Assembly: GCA_019637685.1 (NCBI GenBank)
Contig: JAHBVF010000007.1
Span: 151,401-215,400, forward strand
Origin: Caldilineaceae bacterium
GTDB taxonomy: Bacteria > Chloroflexota > Anaerolineae > Caldilineales > Caldilineaceae
DNA length: 64,000 nucleotides
Reading direction: 5' to 3'
Positions 9,796 through 18,072 of the stretch are shown here, piece after piece. Position 1 is the first letter of the stretch; every line of letters starts with the position of its first letter. The translations under genes were made by a program, and so were the position numbers. Below the pieces are notes generated by a model that was given only the letters and a program-made list of their open reading frames with translations, did no database searches and was not told the DNA's origin.

Positions 9796-9834
9796 CTATT
9801 ATTTGCAGCAGCCAAATACCAAAGCGAGTGCGTT

Positions 9835-11352
9835 GTGACCGACAGTTATGATCTTTTTAATCCGGCAAATCTGACCGATCAGGAACAGGCGCGGCTTAGC
9901 AAACTGGCCGGTCTGCGCGCGGCAGGGATCGATCCCTATCCCGCCCAGGCGATCCGCACCCACACAATTGAAGCTGCCCGTGCCCTCTACAGCGAAGGCG
10001 CGGAAGCGCAGCCATCGGTCTCTGTGGCCGGGCGGCTCAAACGCATTCGGATTATGGGCAAGGCCAGCTTTGCCGATCTGGACGACGGGACCGGTCAGAT
10101 TCAGTTGCTGGTGCGCCGGGACAACCTGGCCGACGGTTGGTACAACGACATCTGGAAAAAGCTCATCGATCTGGGCGATTTTATCAGCGTCACCGGCCCG
10201 CTGGCTGTCACCAAAACCGGCGAACTGAGCGTCGACGTCCAGTCCATCCAGTTTCTGAGCAAAACGCTGAAACCCATGCCCGACAAGTGGCACGGCGTGC
10301 GGGATGAGGAAGTGCGCTACCGGCGGCGCTATGTGGATCTGCTGGCCAACGAGGAAGTGCGGGAACTCTTCCGCACCCGGGCCGCCATCACCCGCGCCCT
10401 GCGGGACTATCTGGACGGCGAAGGCTTTCTGGAGGTAGAGACGCCCATCCTCCAACCCATCTATGGCGGGGCCGCGGCCAAGCCTTTTGTCACCCACCAT
10501 AACCAACTCCACCAGGACCTCTATTTGCGCATCAGCTTCGAGCTGTATCTGAAGCGGCTGATTGTGGGCGGCTTTCCCGCGGTCTATGAGATCGGCCGGG
10601 ATTTCCGCAACGAGGGGGTCAGCTTCAAGCACAATCCGGAATTTACTCAACTGGAGTTCTACGAAGCCTACGCTAACTATGCGGATGTGATGAACCGCAC
10701 GGAGCAGATGGTGGCCTATGTGGCCGAAAAGGTGACTGGCAGCACGACCGTTACCTGGCAGGGCCAACAGATCGACTTCACACCGCCCTGGCCCCGCATC
10801 CCCCTGCGCCAGGCCATTCTGGACGCGTCGGACATCGACTACGCCGAATTTCCCGACGACGAAAGCCTCTACAACGAAATGCGTCGGCTGGGCATTGACG
10901 CCAAACCGGGCACGCCCTGGGGCAAGCTGGTGGATGTGCTACTCTCCAAATTTGTCGAGCCGAATTTGATCCAACCCACATTTCTGACGGACTATCCCAA
11001 AGATGTCAGCCCTTTGGCCAAGTCGGCCCCCCACAATGCCCTGCAAGTGGAACGCTTCGAGGGCTTCGCGGCGGGGATGGAACTCTGCAACGCCTTTTCC
11101 GAACTCAACGATCCCCAGGACCAGTTGCAGCGCTTTGTAGACGAGAACTACCGGGCTGCCCACGGCGACGACGAGGCACACCCGGTGGATGTGGACTATA
11201 TCGAAGCGCTGAGCTATGGAATGCCGCCCACCGGCGGTTTCGGTATGGGCGTCGACCGCCTGGCAATGCTGCTCACCGACCGGGACACCATCCGCGAGGT
11301 AATCCTCTTCCCCCATCTGCGCTCGGTAAAGGAAGACGAGACAGGGGAATAG
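9835..11352 (+). CDS. lysS: Lysyl-tRNA synthetase, class II
   Basis: It charges tRNA-Lys. The 505-aa product has the N-terminal OB-fold anticodon-binding domain (SVAGRLKRIRIMGKASFADL and on, about residues 60-165) and the class II catalytic core: FRTRAAITRALRDYL, motif 2 FRNEGVSFKHNPEF, and motif 3 GFGMGVDRLAMLL near the C-terminus. I chose GTG 9835 as start; an earlier in-frame GTG at 9787 falls inside the upstream dyad repeat and has no ribosome site. The Shine-Dalgarno sequence before 9835 is weak (GCGAG), so the exact start is uncertain. Confidence 0.95.
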   Translation: MTDSYDLFNPANLTDQEQARLSKLAGLRAAGIDPYPAQAIRTHTIEAARALYSEGAEAQPSVSVAGRLKRIRIMGKASFADLDDGTGQIQLLVRRDNLADGWYNDIWKKLIDLGDFISVTGPLAVTKTGELSVDVQSIQFLSKTLKPMPDKWHGVRDEEVRYRRRYVDLLANEEVRELFRTRAAITRALRDYLDGEGFLEVETPILQPIYGGAAAKPFVTHHNQLHQDLYLRISFELYLKRLIVGGFPAVYEIGRDFRNEGVSFKHNPEFTQLEFYEAYANYADVMNRTEQMVAYVAEKVTGSTTVTWQGQQIDFTPPWPRIPLRQAILDASDIDYAEFPDDESLYNEMRRLGIDAKPGTPWGKLVDVLLSKFVEPNLIQPTFLTDYPKDVSPLAKSAPHNALQVERFEGFAAGMELCNAFSELNDPQDQLQRFVDENYRAAHGDDEAHPVDVDYIEALSYGMPPTGGFGMGVDRLAMLLTDRDTIREVILFPHLRSVKEDETGE

Positions 11353-11392
11353 GGGCTGGGGATTGGGCAGTTCCCAGTCCCCGCTTCCCCTG
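11342..11392 (+). terminator. Terminator-like hairpin overlapping the lysS stop
   Basis: The inner stem GGGGATTGGG (11358-11367) with CCCAGTCCCC (11373-11382) has one G-T pair and a 5-nt loop. The outer stem is CAGGGGAA (11342-11349) with TTCCCCTG (11385-11392). No T-tract is present; the GGGATTGGG words look repeat-derived. Confidence 0.5.
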
Positions 11393-11407
11393 CCCCCTAT
11401 CCCCAAT

Positions 11408-11436
11408 TTGACCCCCCGCGTCACATTTGCCATAAT
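11408..11436 (+). promoter_or_regulatory. Sigma70-type promoter of the FMN-riboswitch operon
   Basis: TTGACC (11408-11413) and CATAAT (11431-11436) have a 17-bp spacer. The predicted start is near 11443, about 15 nt before the riboswitch. Confidence 0.75.
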
Positions 11437-11458
11437 GAACCCACAATTGAATAGAGGA

Positions 11459-11594
11459 ACCTTCGGGGCAGGGTGAGGGGGCAACCCCAATTCCCGATCG
11501 ACGGTAATCCAGCCTGGCTGGAAAGCCCGTGAGCCGCAAGGCAGGAGTTCGGTGAGAATCCGACGCCGACGGTATAGTCCGGATGAGAGAAGGT
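11459..11594 (+). promoter_or_regulatory. FMN riboswitch (RFN element)
   Basis: The conserved RFN blocks are in order: CTTCGGGGCAGGGTGA at the start, AATTCCCGATCGACGGT, AGCCCGTGAGC, the GGAGTTCGGTGAGAATCCGA stem-loop, GCCGACGGTATAGTCCGGA and GATGAGAGAAGG. The closing helix P1 pairs ACCTTC (11459-11464) with GAAGGT (11589-11594). When FMN binds, the downstream operon should be switched off. It lies upstream of a three-gene ABC importer, which ties that importer to flavin supply. Confidence 0.96.
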
Positions 11595-11658
11595 GCGATC
11601 CAGTGCGGGGCCTGTGCGCGGTTTGCACATCCCCCCACAGGTTATTTTTGCACGCCAC

Positions 11659-11694
11659 ACCCCGGAGAACAGGACGTTCTGCGGGGTTCTTTTT
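11659..11694 (+). terminator. Intrinsic terminator 1 of the FMN riboswitch leader
   Basis: ACCCCG and AGAAC (11659-11670) pair with GTTCT and CGGGGT (11676-11687), with one internal mismatch, followed by TCTTTTT. It starts 65 nt after the aptamer and is the likely expression platform. Confidence 0.75.
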
Positions 11695-11788
11695 GGGTTG
11701 TGTCCAGTGTGGCGGTGGCAAATGGCCGTTGGATTTGTCCGCGCAGACGCGTTACGCGTGCTGTGTATTTTGTCAATGCCTGCAACGC

Positions 11789-11820
11789 CCCGAAACAATT
11801 GCTGTTTCGGGTTTTTGTTT
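11789..11820 (+). terminator. Intrinsic terminator 2 in the same leader
   Basis: CCCGAAACA (11789-11797) pairs perfectly with TGTTTCGGG (11803-11811) around a 5-nt loop, followed by TTTTTGTTT. It lies only 40 nt before the permease start codon, so operon RNA must pass two terminators. No gene was recognised between them. Confidence 0.8.
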
Positions 11821-11860
11821 GGAGAAATCGTTCGAGAAGGCCAAATTGACGGAGATTTGT

Positions 11861-12715
11861 ATGGCAGAATATTTGGCGAAAGGAACAATACTGGCAACAG
11901 AGAAAAAAAAGAAAGCCGAGAGCGGCGCGGGCAAGCGTCTGGGTTCCGACCTGCGGCGACGCCTCGCCAACAATCCAGCCCCTGTCACCTTCCCCTTCGT
12001 CATCGCAAGTATTCTGCTCCTGTGGGAAGGACTGGTACGCTGGCAGGCATACCCGGCCTTTATCCTGCCTGGCCCGCTGGCTGTGGCCCGCAAGGCGCTG
12101 GCCCTGGCCATCAACGGGACGCTCTGGAAGCACGCCCAGGTGACACTGCTGGAAATCGTCCTGGGCCTGCTCTTCGGCGTGGGCCTGGCGTTGATTCTGG
12201 GCTATCTGCTCGGCAAAAGCCCTGTGCTGGACCGACTGCTCTCGCCCTATATTGTTGCCAGCCAGACAGTCCCAGTGGTTGCCATCGCGCCCCTGCTGGT
12301 CATCTGGTTCGGCAATGGGCTGGTCAGCAAAGTGCTGGTGACGGGGATAATCGTCTTCTTTCCCACGCTGATCAGCACAATCGTTGGCATCCGGTCGGTG
12401 GACAAAGATTTGCACGATTTGATGCGGTCCTTGCGGGCCAACCGGCGCCAGCTCTTTACAAAATTGGAGCTGCCCGCGGCCCTGCCTGTGCTTTTTGGCG
12501 GGCTAAAGTTGAGCGTCATACTGGCGGTCGTCGGCGCGGTGGTGGGGGAGTTTGTAGGCGCGGACGTGGGATTGGGCTTCCTCATCAATTTGGGCCGGGG
12601 CGTGCTGGACACCCCAATGATCTTCGTGGCTGTCCTCGCCCTCGTCATCATCGCCCAGGCGCTCTACGCTGGAATCTCGGCCCTGGAAAGCTACTGCCTG
12701 CGTTGGCGGAAATAG
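11861..12715 (+). CDS. ribX: ABC transporter permease, probable riboflavin/flavin-precursor importer
   Basis: A 284-aa inner-membrane permease of the BPD_transp_1 type, with about six hydrophobic segments starting with FPFVIASILLLWEGLVRW. The EAA loop, which contacts the ATPase, is seen as DLMRSLRANRRQLFTKLELPAALPVLFGG (it continues in this form without a break). The FMN riboswitch upstream and the NMT1-type binding protein downstream match RibXY, a flavin transporter type described from Chloroflexi; the substrate assignment is inference from that. ATG 11861 follows GGAG at 11851. The N-terminus is Lys-rich and cytoplasmic. Confidence 0.85.
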   Translation: MAEYLAKGTILATEKKKKAESGAGKRLGSDLRRRLANNPAPVTFPFVIASILLLWEGLVRWQAYPAFILPGPLAVARKALALAINGTLWKHAQVTLLEIVLGLLFGVGLALILGYLLGKSPVLDRLLSPYIVASQTVPVVAIAPLLVIWFGNGLVSKVLVTGIIVFFPTLISTIVGIRSVDKDLHDLMRSLRANRRQLFTKLELPAALPVLFGGLKLSVILAVVGAVVGEFVGADVGLGFLINLGRGVLDTPMIFVAVLALVIIAQALYAGISALESYCLRWRK

Positions 12716-12782
12716 CGGAACAGATGGGCAGGGGCGATAACCCTACGCTCTGTCCACAATTCTTCAATCCAAAAGGAATCCT

Positions 12783-13787
12783 ATGCGTAACTTACCACTG
12801 CTTCTACTCTTCTCTCTCTTGCTGGCCGCCTGCTCACCTGTCGCGCCGGGTATTCAACCCGCATCACAAAGCGAGAGCCAGCCCCCCCTGCGCGGGATCA
12901 AACTCGGCGTCGGCTTTGTCCCTAATGTCCAATTTGCACCCTTTTATGTGGGCATCGAAAAGGGTTTCTTTGCCGAAGAGGGCATTGACCTGAGCTTGGA
13001 CTACGGCTTTGAAAATGATTACCTGAAGCTGGTGGGCACGGACGCCCTGCAATTTATGATCGGTAGCAGCGACCAGTTGGTGCTGGGACAGGCCCAGGGC
13101 CTGCCAGTGAAATATGTGATGAACTGGTACAGCCAATATCCAGTGACAATTTTCGCCAAAGCAGAAGCTGGAATCGTCGAACCGGCTGACCTGGCGGGCA
13201 AACGGGTGGGCGTGCCAGGTCCCTTCGGGGCCACGTACATTGCCCTGCGTGCCCTGCTCGACATCGCCGGTCTGACCGAAAGCGACATTCAGATGGAGAG
13301 CATCGGCTTTACCCAGGCCGCGGCAGTAAGCCAGGGGCTGGTGGACGCAGCCGCTGACTACGCGGTCAACGGGCCGGTTGTGTTGGCTGCCGAAGGGATC
13401 GAAACAACCCAAATCGGGCTGGATATCTATCTGCGCATCCCGGCCAACGGACTGGTGACGAACGACGCCACCTTGACGAATCAACCGGAATTGGTGCGGG
13501 CGATGATACGGGCCAGTCTCAAAGCCATTGCGTACACTGTCCAGAACCCGGACGAGGCTTTTGCGATTTCCCTGAAATTTATACCCGAAGCCGACAGCGA
13601 CAACAGCGCGGTCAACCGGGCCGTCTTTGATGCCTCCCTGGCCTATTGGGTCCCCAAATCCGGCCAGACCCCCGGCGCAACTGATCCCGCGGATTGGCAG
13701 ACCACCGCCGAACTCCTGGCCCGCATCGGGCTGGTGGACCGGGTGGTGGAAAGCAGTTCCCTGTTCAGCAATGATTATCTGCCCTAA
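12783..13787 (+). CDS. ribY: Substrate-binding lipoprotein of the NMT1/THI5-like family (RibY-type)
   Basis: A 334-aa lipoprotein: the signal peptide ends in the lipobox LLAACS (Cys 17). The body starts KLGVGFVPNVQFAPFYVGIEKGFFAEEGI, the typical opening of NMT1/THI5 binding proteins for thiamine or flavin precursors, nitrate and sulfonates. ATG 12783 has AAGGA 6 nt upstream. It lies 67 bp after the permease in one riboswitch-controlled unit, so a flavin ligand is the simplest reading; a pyrimidine precursor cannot be excluded. Confidence 0.85.
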   Translation: MRNLPLLLLFSLLLAACSPVAPGIQPASQSESQPPLRGIKLGVGFVPNVQFAPFYVGIEKGFFAEEGIDLSLDYGFENDYLKLVGTDALQFMIGSSDQLVLGQAQGLPVKYVMNWYSQYPVTIFAKAEAGIVEPADLAGKRVGVPGPFGATYIALRALLDIAGLTESDIQMESIGFTQAAAVSQGLVDAAADYAVNGPVVLAAEGIETTQIGLDIYLRIPANGLVTNDATLTNQPELVRAMIRASLKAIAYTVQNPDEAFAISLKFIPEADSDNSAVNRAVFDASLAYWVPKSGQTPGATDPADWQTTAELLARIGLVDRVVESSSLFSNDYLP

Positions 13788-13895
13788 AACAGCGCGTAGC
13801 GGACGCGTCCGCAAAAACCTGCTGCGTCTGCGTCATCTGTTTCCCGCTTTCTTTTGGAATCTGTGCGGATCAGGCTGATGATGAAACAAAAAATG

Positions 13896-13946
13896 GGACG
13901 CTGATCCAGAGAAAAAATCTGCGTTCCTCTACGTTTATCAGCGTCC
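13896..13946. repeat. Dyad repeat with GGACGCTGAT / ATCAGCGTCC ends
   Basis: Ends GGACGCTGAT (13896-13905) and ATCAGCGTCC (13937-13946) are exact complements around AATCTGCGTTCCTCTACG. Similar words occur at 36486-36545 and 49556-49632. It interrupts the transporter operon between ribY and the ATPase gene. Confidence 0.6.
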
Positions 13947-13998
13947 AGCTTCTTTCCCTATCAACTTGATCACTACACTTTCTTTTGGAATCAAGCGC

Positions 13999-14769
13999 AT
14001 GTCGTCTCCATCTGATTTGCCCCTGCTGCGGGTGGAAAAAGTCAGCCACGCCTATAGCCCCGAAACGCCCGTCCTGGCCCCGGTTTCCTTTGATGTGGCC
14101 GACGGCGAATTTGTCTGCATTGTGGGCACAAGCGGCAGCGGCAAAAGCACACTTCTGCGCATTATCGGCGGGCTGGTAGAAGCCAAGGCGGGCGCGGTCT
14201 GGCTGGCTGGCGCGCTTTCTACAGAACCCCATCCGGAGATAGGCTTTGTCTTTCAGAAGACGAATCTGATGCCCTGGCGCACCGCGCTGGAAAATGTACT
14301 GCTCCCCCTGGAGCTTCTCGGCCCCATCACTCCCACACACCGCAGCCAGGCAATGGCTCTGCTGGAACTGGTGGGATTAGCCGATTCAGCCCACAGCTTT
14401 CCGGCCCAGCTTTCCGGCGGGATGGCCCAACGGCTGGTGCTGGCCCGCGCCCTGGTGCGCCATCCCCGCCTGCTCCTGCTGGACGAACCCTTTGGCGCGC
14501 TGGACGCGCTGACACGTGAGCGACTGAATCTGGAACTGCTGCGCATCCAGACCAGCCAGCAGCAGACCGTAGTGATGGTGACCCACAGCATCAATGAAGC
14601 AGTCTTTCTGGGGGACCGGGTGTTGGTGCTGGGCGAACAACCGGGGCGCATTCTGGCCGAAATCCACGTGGACCTGCCCCGCCCCCGCAATCTGGCGCTG
14701 ATGGGAAGCGAGAAGTTCGGCGCGCTCGCCACAGAGATTCGGCGGCATATTGGGTTGGTGGAGGGGTGA
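13999..14769 (+). CDS. ABC transporter ATP-binding protein (partner of ribXY)
   Basis: A 256-aa ATPase of the nitrate/sulfonate/taurine (SsuB/TauB) group. Walker A is GTSGSGKST, the Q-loop is FQKTNLMPW, the signature is QLSGGMAQRLVLARAL, Walker B is LLLLDEPFGALD, and the H-loop is MVTHSINEA. The 210-bp gap before it carries a dyad repeat rather than a new promoter that I can see. ATG 13999 is chosen because the conserved part starts soon after; a TTG 33 nt upstream is in frame. It presumably powers the RibX permease. Confidence 0.88.
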   Translation: MSSPSDLPLLRVEKVSHAYSPETPVLAPVSFDVADGEFVCIVGTSGSGKSTLLRIIGGLVEAKAGAVWLAGALSTEPHPEIGFVFQKTNLMPWRTALENVLLPLELLGPITPTHRSQAMALLELVGLADSAHSFPAQLSGGMAQRLVLARALVRHPRLLLLDEPFGALDALTRERLNLELLRIQTSQQQTVVMVTHSINEAVFLGDRVLVLGEQPGRILAEIHVDLPRPRNLALMGSEKFGALATEIRRHIGLVEG

Positions 14770-14832
14770 AAAAACTGTTGTGCAGGGAAGGGATTATAGC
14801 GGACAGCAGGTATCTGCCCCGTAACGCCAATA

Positions 14833-14878
14833 GGAAAAGCGGCGGCCAGAACATTCCTGTTCTGGCCGCCGCTTTTCC
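14833..14878. terminator. Bidirectional terminator between convergent genes
   Basis: A perfect 20-bp stem (14833-14852 with 14859-14878) has a 6-nt loop, with AAAA and TTTT inside the stem ends. It separates the transporter operon from the minus-strand isomerase gene. Confidence 0.85.
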
Positions 14879-14954
14879 CACAATCCTATCACTTCTGAAA
14901 CAAGTTCTGTGAGGCCGCTCAGCCTATCTCCCGCTTCACGCCTCTCGATTCAGA

Positions 14955-16574
14955 TTATTGTGCCAATCCCGAGGGCAATTTCGAGAGCAGATTATCTGGG
15001 CGCTCAATATCCGTCGCCAACGTCTGCTCCTGAAGCCAAGTTTGAAAAGCCTGGGACTTCTCCTGGGCCAGCGTGTTCTCATCCTTGGGTCGGTTCTCAT
15101 CCCGTTCGAGCACCTGAATGATGTGATAGCCGAACTGGGTTTTGATCGGTTCGCTGATCTCGCCAATGGGCAGGGAAAAGGCAGCCTCGTCAAATTCCGG
15201 AACATACGCGCCCCGGCCGGCCCAGCCCAGATCGCCTCCATTGGCCCCACTGCCCGTATCGTCGCTGTATTCTGCGGCCAGGGCGGCGAAGTCTTCCCCG
15301 TCCAGAATCCGCTGGCGGAGTTCCGTTGCCAGGGCCAGGGCCTCAGCCTCGCTCATAATTCCATCATCCCCTGCCGGGTTGAGGGTCTCGCTGAGCACAG
15401 CCGTGTCGGTCAGCGTCCCGCTGGCGTCTACATCAGGTGCAGAGATGTCTACCGTGTCGGTCAATTCACCTGTGTGGGTCAATTCACCTGTGTCGGTCAG
15501 CGTTTCGTTGGCAGCCACTTCCGGCGCGGCGATCTCCAGAGTATCAGTCAACTCACCAGTGCTGGTCAATTCGCCTGTGTCGGTCAGTGTGGGGCTGGTC
15601 GCCACTTCGGGCACAGCAATCTCTGCTGTCCCGGTCAACTCACCCGAACTGTCCGGGGAAGAGGTCTCGTCCGCAGCCGGGGGGTCAATGCGGATCAGAA
15701 TATGGCGGGCGTGTACCTGCTCTTCGGTGGGCGAAACTTGTTCGTCGCCAATTGCGTCCTGCATTTTTTCCCGCAGCAATTGTGCCCGCAGCACTTCCCG
15801 ATATTCTGCCAGACTCATTCCGGCCTCTTTCAATTGGTCAGAACGAGCGGTCAATCCCTCTTGATAAATGGCATCATCCAAAATAGTGGGCGGTTCCGGC
15901 GTGGGTGCTTCCACAGTGGGGACATCCGCACTGGCAGTATCTGTCACCCCTTCGCTGGCGGCCACAGTTGGTTCGGCAGTGGCTGTGGGCGTGGGTGTAA
16001 AAGAAGCAGCCGTGGCTGTTGCTTCGGTAGCGGCTTCTGCTGTGGAGGTGGCCTGGGGCACGGTCAGCGCGCCCTGGCGTGCGGCAATTTCCTCGCGCAG
16101 GGCGTCGTCCACTTCCTCGTCGCTCACCGAAATGCCCATCTCTGCGGCGCGCAAGGCAATGACCTTCTCATCGATCATTCCATTGATCACCTGAGTACCC
16201 AGCGAAATCGGGCTGGCGAGCGTGGCCTGAATCTGGGAAATTTGGGAGGCGAAGAAATCCTGGCCGCCAAATTGCTGGGAAAAGAGCTGATACTGGAATA
16301 ATTGTTCCTGCAGGTTGATCTTTTGCAGCCGTGCCCGCTTCCAGAAATCCCGGGTAATGATCGGCTGCCCGTCCACTTTTGCCAGCACTGTGCCCGGCTT
16401 GATGAGCAATTCGTTCACAGCCCCGCCGATCACCAGCAACAGGGCCAGGGCCACAGCAGGGATCACATACATCAATATCTGTTTATTGCGCTCCCAATCC
16501 CGGGCGCGTAGCCGGACTTCCTTGGGGGTTTCTGCTTTTGGTGCTTCCTGTGTGTTCTTCCTGCGTTTCGCCAT
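14955..16574 (-). CDS. Membrane-anchored parvulin-type peptidyl-prolyl isomerase with repeat insert (PrsA/SurA-like)
   Basis: A 539-aa extracytoplasmic foldase. A basic N-terminus is followed by one membrane helix ([19 protein letters not shown], about residues 33-51) and a SurA_N-like helical region with [15 protein letters not shown]. The parvulin domain opens with [15 protein letters not shown] (about 285-298) and resumes with [30 protein letters not shown], and [16 protein letters not shown] near 480-495. Between these halves lie about 105 residues of repeated ELTDT/GELT units (DNA about 15370-15670), an unusual place for an insert. A second low-complexity Thr/Ala/Glu linker lies at about 190-230. 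It is separated from rpsR by a terminator. Confidence 0.88.
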   Translation of the reverse strand: MAKRRKNTQEAPKAETPKEVRLRARDWERNKQILMYVIPAVALALLLVIGGAVNELLIKPGTVLAKVDGQPIITRDFWKRARLQKINLQEQLFQYQLFSQQFGGQDFFASQISQIQATLASPISLGTQVINGMIDEKVIALRAAEMGISVSDEEVDDALREEIAARQGALTVPQATSTAEAATEATATAASFTPTPTATAEPTVAASEGVTDTASADVPTVEAPTPEPPTILDDAIYQEGLTARSDQLKEAGMSLAEYREVLRAQLLREKMQDAIGDEQVSPTEEQVHARHILIRIDPPAADETSSPDSSGELTGTAEIAVPEVATSPTLTDTGELTSTGELTDTLEIAAPEVAANETLTDTGELTHTGELTDTVDISAPDVDASGTLTDTAVLSETLNPAGDDGIMSEAEALALATELRQRILDGEDFAALAAEYSDDTGSGANGGDLGWAGRGAYVPEFDEAAFSLPIGEISEPIKTQFGYHIIQVLERDENRPKDENTLAQEKSQAFQTWLQEQTLATDIERPDNLLSKLPSGLAQ

Positions 16575-16660
16575 AGAAACCGGAACCCTTCTTCACATGC
16601 AGGCAGCGCTATGGGCTGCCAAAATAGTTGGGAGAGTTGAGACAGCCGAGGCAAAAACGG

Positions 16661-16699
16661 AAAATAGGGGCGTGGACCAAGTCCTTGCCCCTATTCTTT
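16661..16699 (-). terminator. Terminator after rpsF-rpsR
   Basis: AATAGGGGC (16663-16671) pairs with GCCCCTATT (16687-16695). Read on the minus strand the stem is followed by TTTTCCG. It separates rpsR from the isomerase gene. Confidence 0.65.
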
Positions 16700-16728
16700 C
16701 CAGCGTCTACTTGCCCGGAGCCGCCTGC

Positions 16729-17178
16729 CTAGCCGCCGTGCTTGCGTGTAATGCGCACATGTTCGCCAGTGTAAGGCATCAGAGCCAGATGGCGGGCACG
16801 TTTGATAGCAGTGGTCACTTTGCGCTGCATCTTGGCGCTGACGCGTGTCTTGCGCCGCGAATAAATGCGGCCTCGGTTGTCCACAAAACGGCTCAGGATT
16901 GTCACCTTTTTGTAGCCAATATCCTCGAGCTTGACTTCGTTGCCCACATGCCTGGGATTGCGCCGACGGCCATCCTTTGTGCGGGCAAAGACAACAGGGC
17001 CATCCGTATAGCTTATGTCATCGTCGTCATCGTTGTCGTAATCATCCGCATCGACCACGTCATCGTCATCAGAATCATCGTCGGTTTCATCGAACTGGGG
17101 GCGACCCGGACGCTGAGGCGCGTTACTTACGGGGCGGCGAACTTCCTCTTCTTCCTCGTCTCGAATTTTTTCAGCCAT
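16729..17178 (-). CDS. rpsR: Ribosomal protein S18 with an acidic N-terminal extension
   Basis: A 30S subunit protein that pairs with S6. The C-terminal part is standard S18: [19 protein letters not shown], then [20 protein letters not shown]. The protein is 149 aa, about twice the usual length. The extra N-terminal 70 residues are very acidic, with EEEEE and runs of Asp ([15 protein letters not shown]). ATG at 17178 has GGAGG 7 nt upstream, so the extension is translated. It follows rpsF by 2 bp. Confidence 0.95.
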   Translation of the reverse strand: MAEKIRDEEEEEVRRPVSNAPQRPGRPQFDETDDDSDDDDVVDADDYDNDDDDDISYTDGPVVFARTKDGRRRNPRHVGNEVKLEDIGYKKVTILSRFVDNRGRIYSRRKTRVSAKMQRKVTTAIKRARHLALMPYTGEHVRITRKHGG

Positions 17179-17180
17179 TT

Positions 17181-17516
17181 CTATTCCTCCCCGTCTTCTT
17201 GTACATCTTCCATTTCGTCCTGTTTGCGCACGACCAAAAACCGAATTACATCTTCGTGGAGACGCATAACACGCTCTACTTCCGTCACCGCGCTGGGTGG
17301 CATTTCCACATTGTGAAGAATATAATTGCCCAGAAAGTGGTTTTTGATGGGATATGCCAGCTTGCGCTGCCCCCATCGTTCTGTGCTGACCACCTGGCCG
17401 TTCTGCCCGGTGATCGCCTGCGTCACTCGTTCGTTGACGCCATTGATCCCATCCTCATCCAGTTTGGGCTGGATAATGTAGATCAGTTCGTAGGAATTCA
17501 TTGCCTGTTCGCTCAT
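17181..17516 (-). CDS. rpsF: Ribosomal protein S6
   Basis: S6 binds 16S rRNA with S18. The 111-aa product has the family pattern [12 protein letters not shown] near the start, [15 protein letters not shown] in the middle and an acidic C-terminal tail ([12 protein letters not shown]). The ATG at 17516 has AGGAG about 13 nt upstream; a second ATG five codons later is also possible. There is no ssb between rpsF and rpsR, and rplI is not adjacent, unlike the common order in other bacteria. Confidence 0.95.
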   Translation of the reverse strand: MSEQAMNSYELIYIIQPKLDEDGINGVNERVTQAITGQNGQVVSTERWGQRKLAYPIKNHFLGNYILHNVEMPPSAVTEVERVMRLHEDVIRFLVVRKQDEMEDVQEDGEE

Positions 17517-17633
17517 AACCCGCTCAGTTTCTCCTTTCGCGGCTTTCCGTGGGATTGCCCACAGCGTGATTGCTGTGAACAGAAAGAGCGAGAGACCACT
17601 TTCTACAGTGCTCCCTCGCTGCAGGCCGGATCG

Positions 17634-17662
17634 ATTTTAGCACAAAGGAAGGGAACAGGCAA
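17634..17662 (-). promoter_or_regulatory. Promoter of rpsF-rpsR
   Basis: On the minus strand TTGCCT (17662-17657) and TAAAAT (17639-17634) have a 17-bp spacer, giving a leader of about 110 nt. An S6:S18 feedback site could lie there, but I could not confirm one. Confidence 0.6.
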
Positions 17663-17784
17663 AACTGAGAAGGGGTGAGGTACTATAAAATCGAGGAGGA
17701 AGCAGGTCCCCCAGGCTATTGACGCCCCACCCACGCAGCAGACAGGTGGAATGCCCAATGTCATCTGTACTTTACCTCTCTGAT

Positions 17785-17813
17785 TTGTCAAAAGCAGACC
17801 GAACGAGTATACT
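17785..17813 (+). promoter_or_regulatory. Promoter of the tRNA-Pro gene
   Basis: TTGTCA (17785-17790) and TATACT (17808-17813) have a 17-bp spacer, ending 10 bp before the tRNA. Confidence 0.8.
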
Positions 17814-17823
17814 GTCAAAGCAA

Positions 17824-17898
<75 letters not shown>

Positions 17899-17905
17899 TG
17901 AAAAG

Positions 17906-17941
17906 AAAGAGGGGCGGACAAATTTGTCCGCCCCTCTTTTT
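17906..17941 (+). terminator. Terminator of tRNA-Pro
   Basis: A perfect 17-bp palindromic stem, 17906-17922 with 17923-17939, ends in TTTTT. Confidence 0.85.
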
Positions 17942-17997
17942 ATCTGGTGACAAAAATTTCAAGGCGAAAAATCTTTTATGCAGCCAAGAATTTCAGC

Positions 17998-18026
17998 TTG
18001 CGTCCTCCTGGGGGCTGGGCCATAAT
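17998..18026 (+). promoter_or_regulatory. Promoter of the GMC oxidoreductase gene group
   Basis: TTGCGT (17998-18003) and CATAAT (18021-18026) have a 17-bp spacer; the predicted start is near 18033. Confidence 0.65.
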
Positions 18027-18072
18027 AGAAAGCAGAAATTTGTGCCCCCTTTCCGCAGAAATGGACGCGGCT

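Noticed and set aside
9787..9834. Longer lysS start at GTG 9787
   Set aside because: It lies in the arm of a dyad repeat and has no ribosome site.
11593..12993. A 466-codon frame overlapping the riboswitch terminators and permease
   Set aside because: The permease in another frame has helices, an EAA loop and a ribosome site; this frame has none.
14958..16301. A 447-codon frame antisense to the isomerase gene
   Set aside because: Low-complexity mirror of the repeat insert; no recognisable domain.
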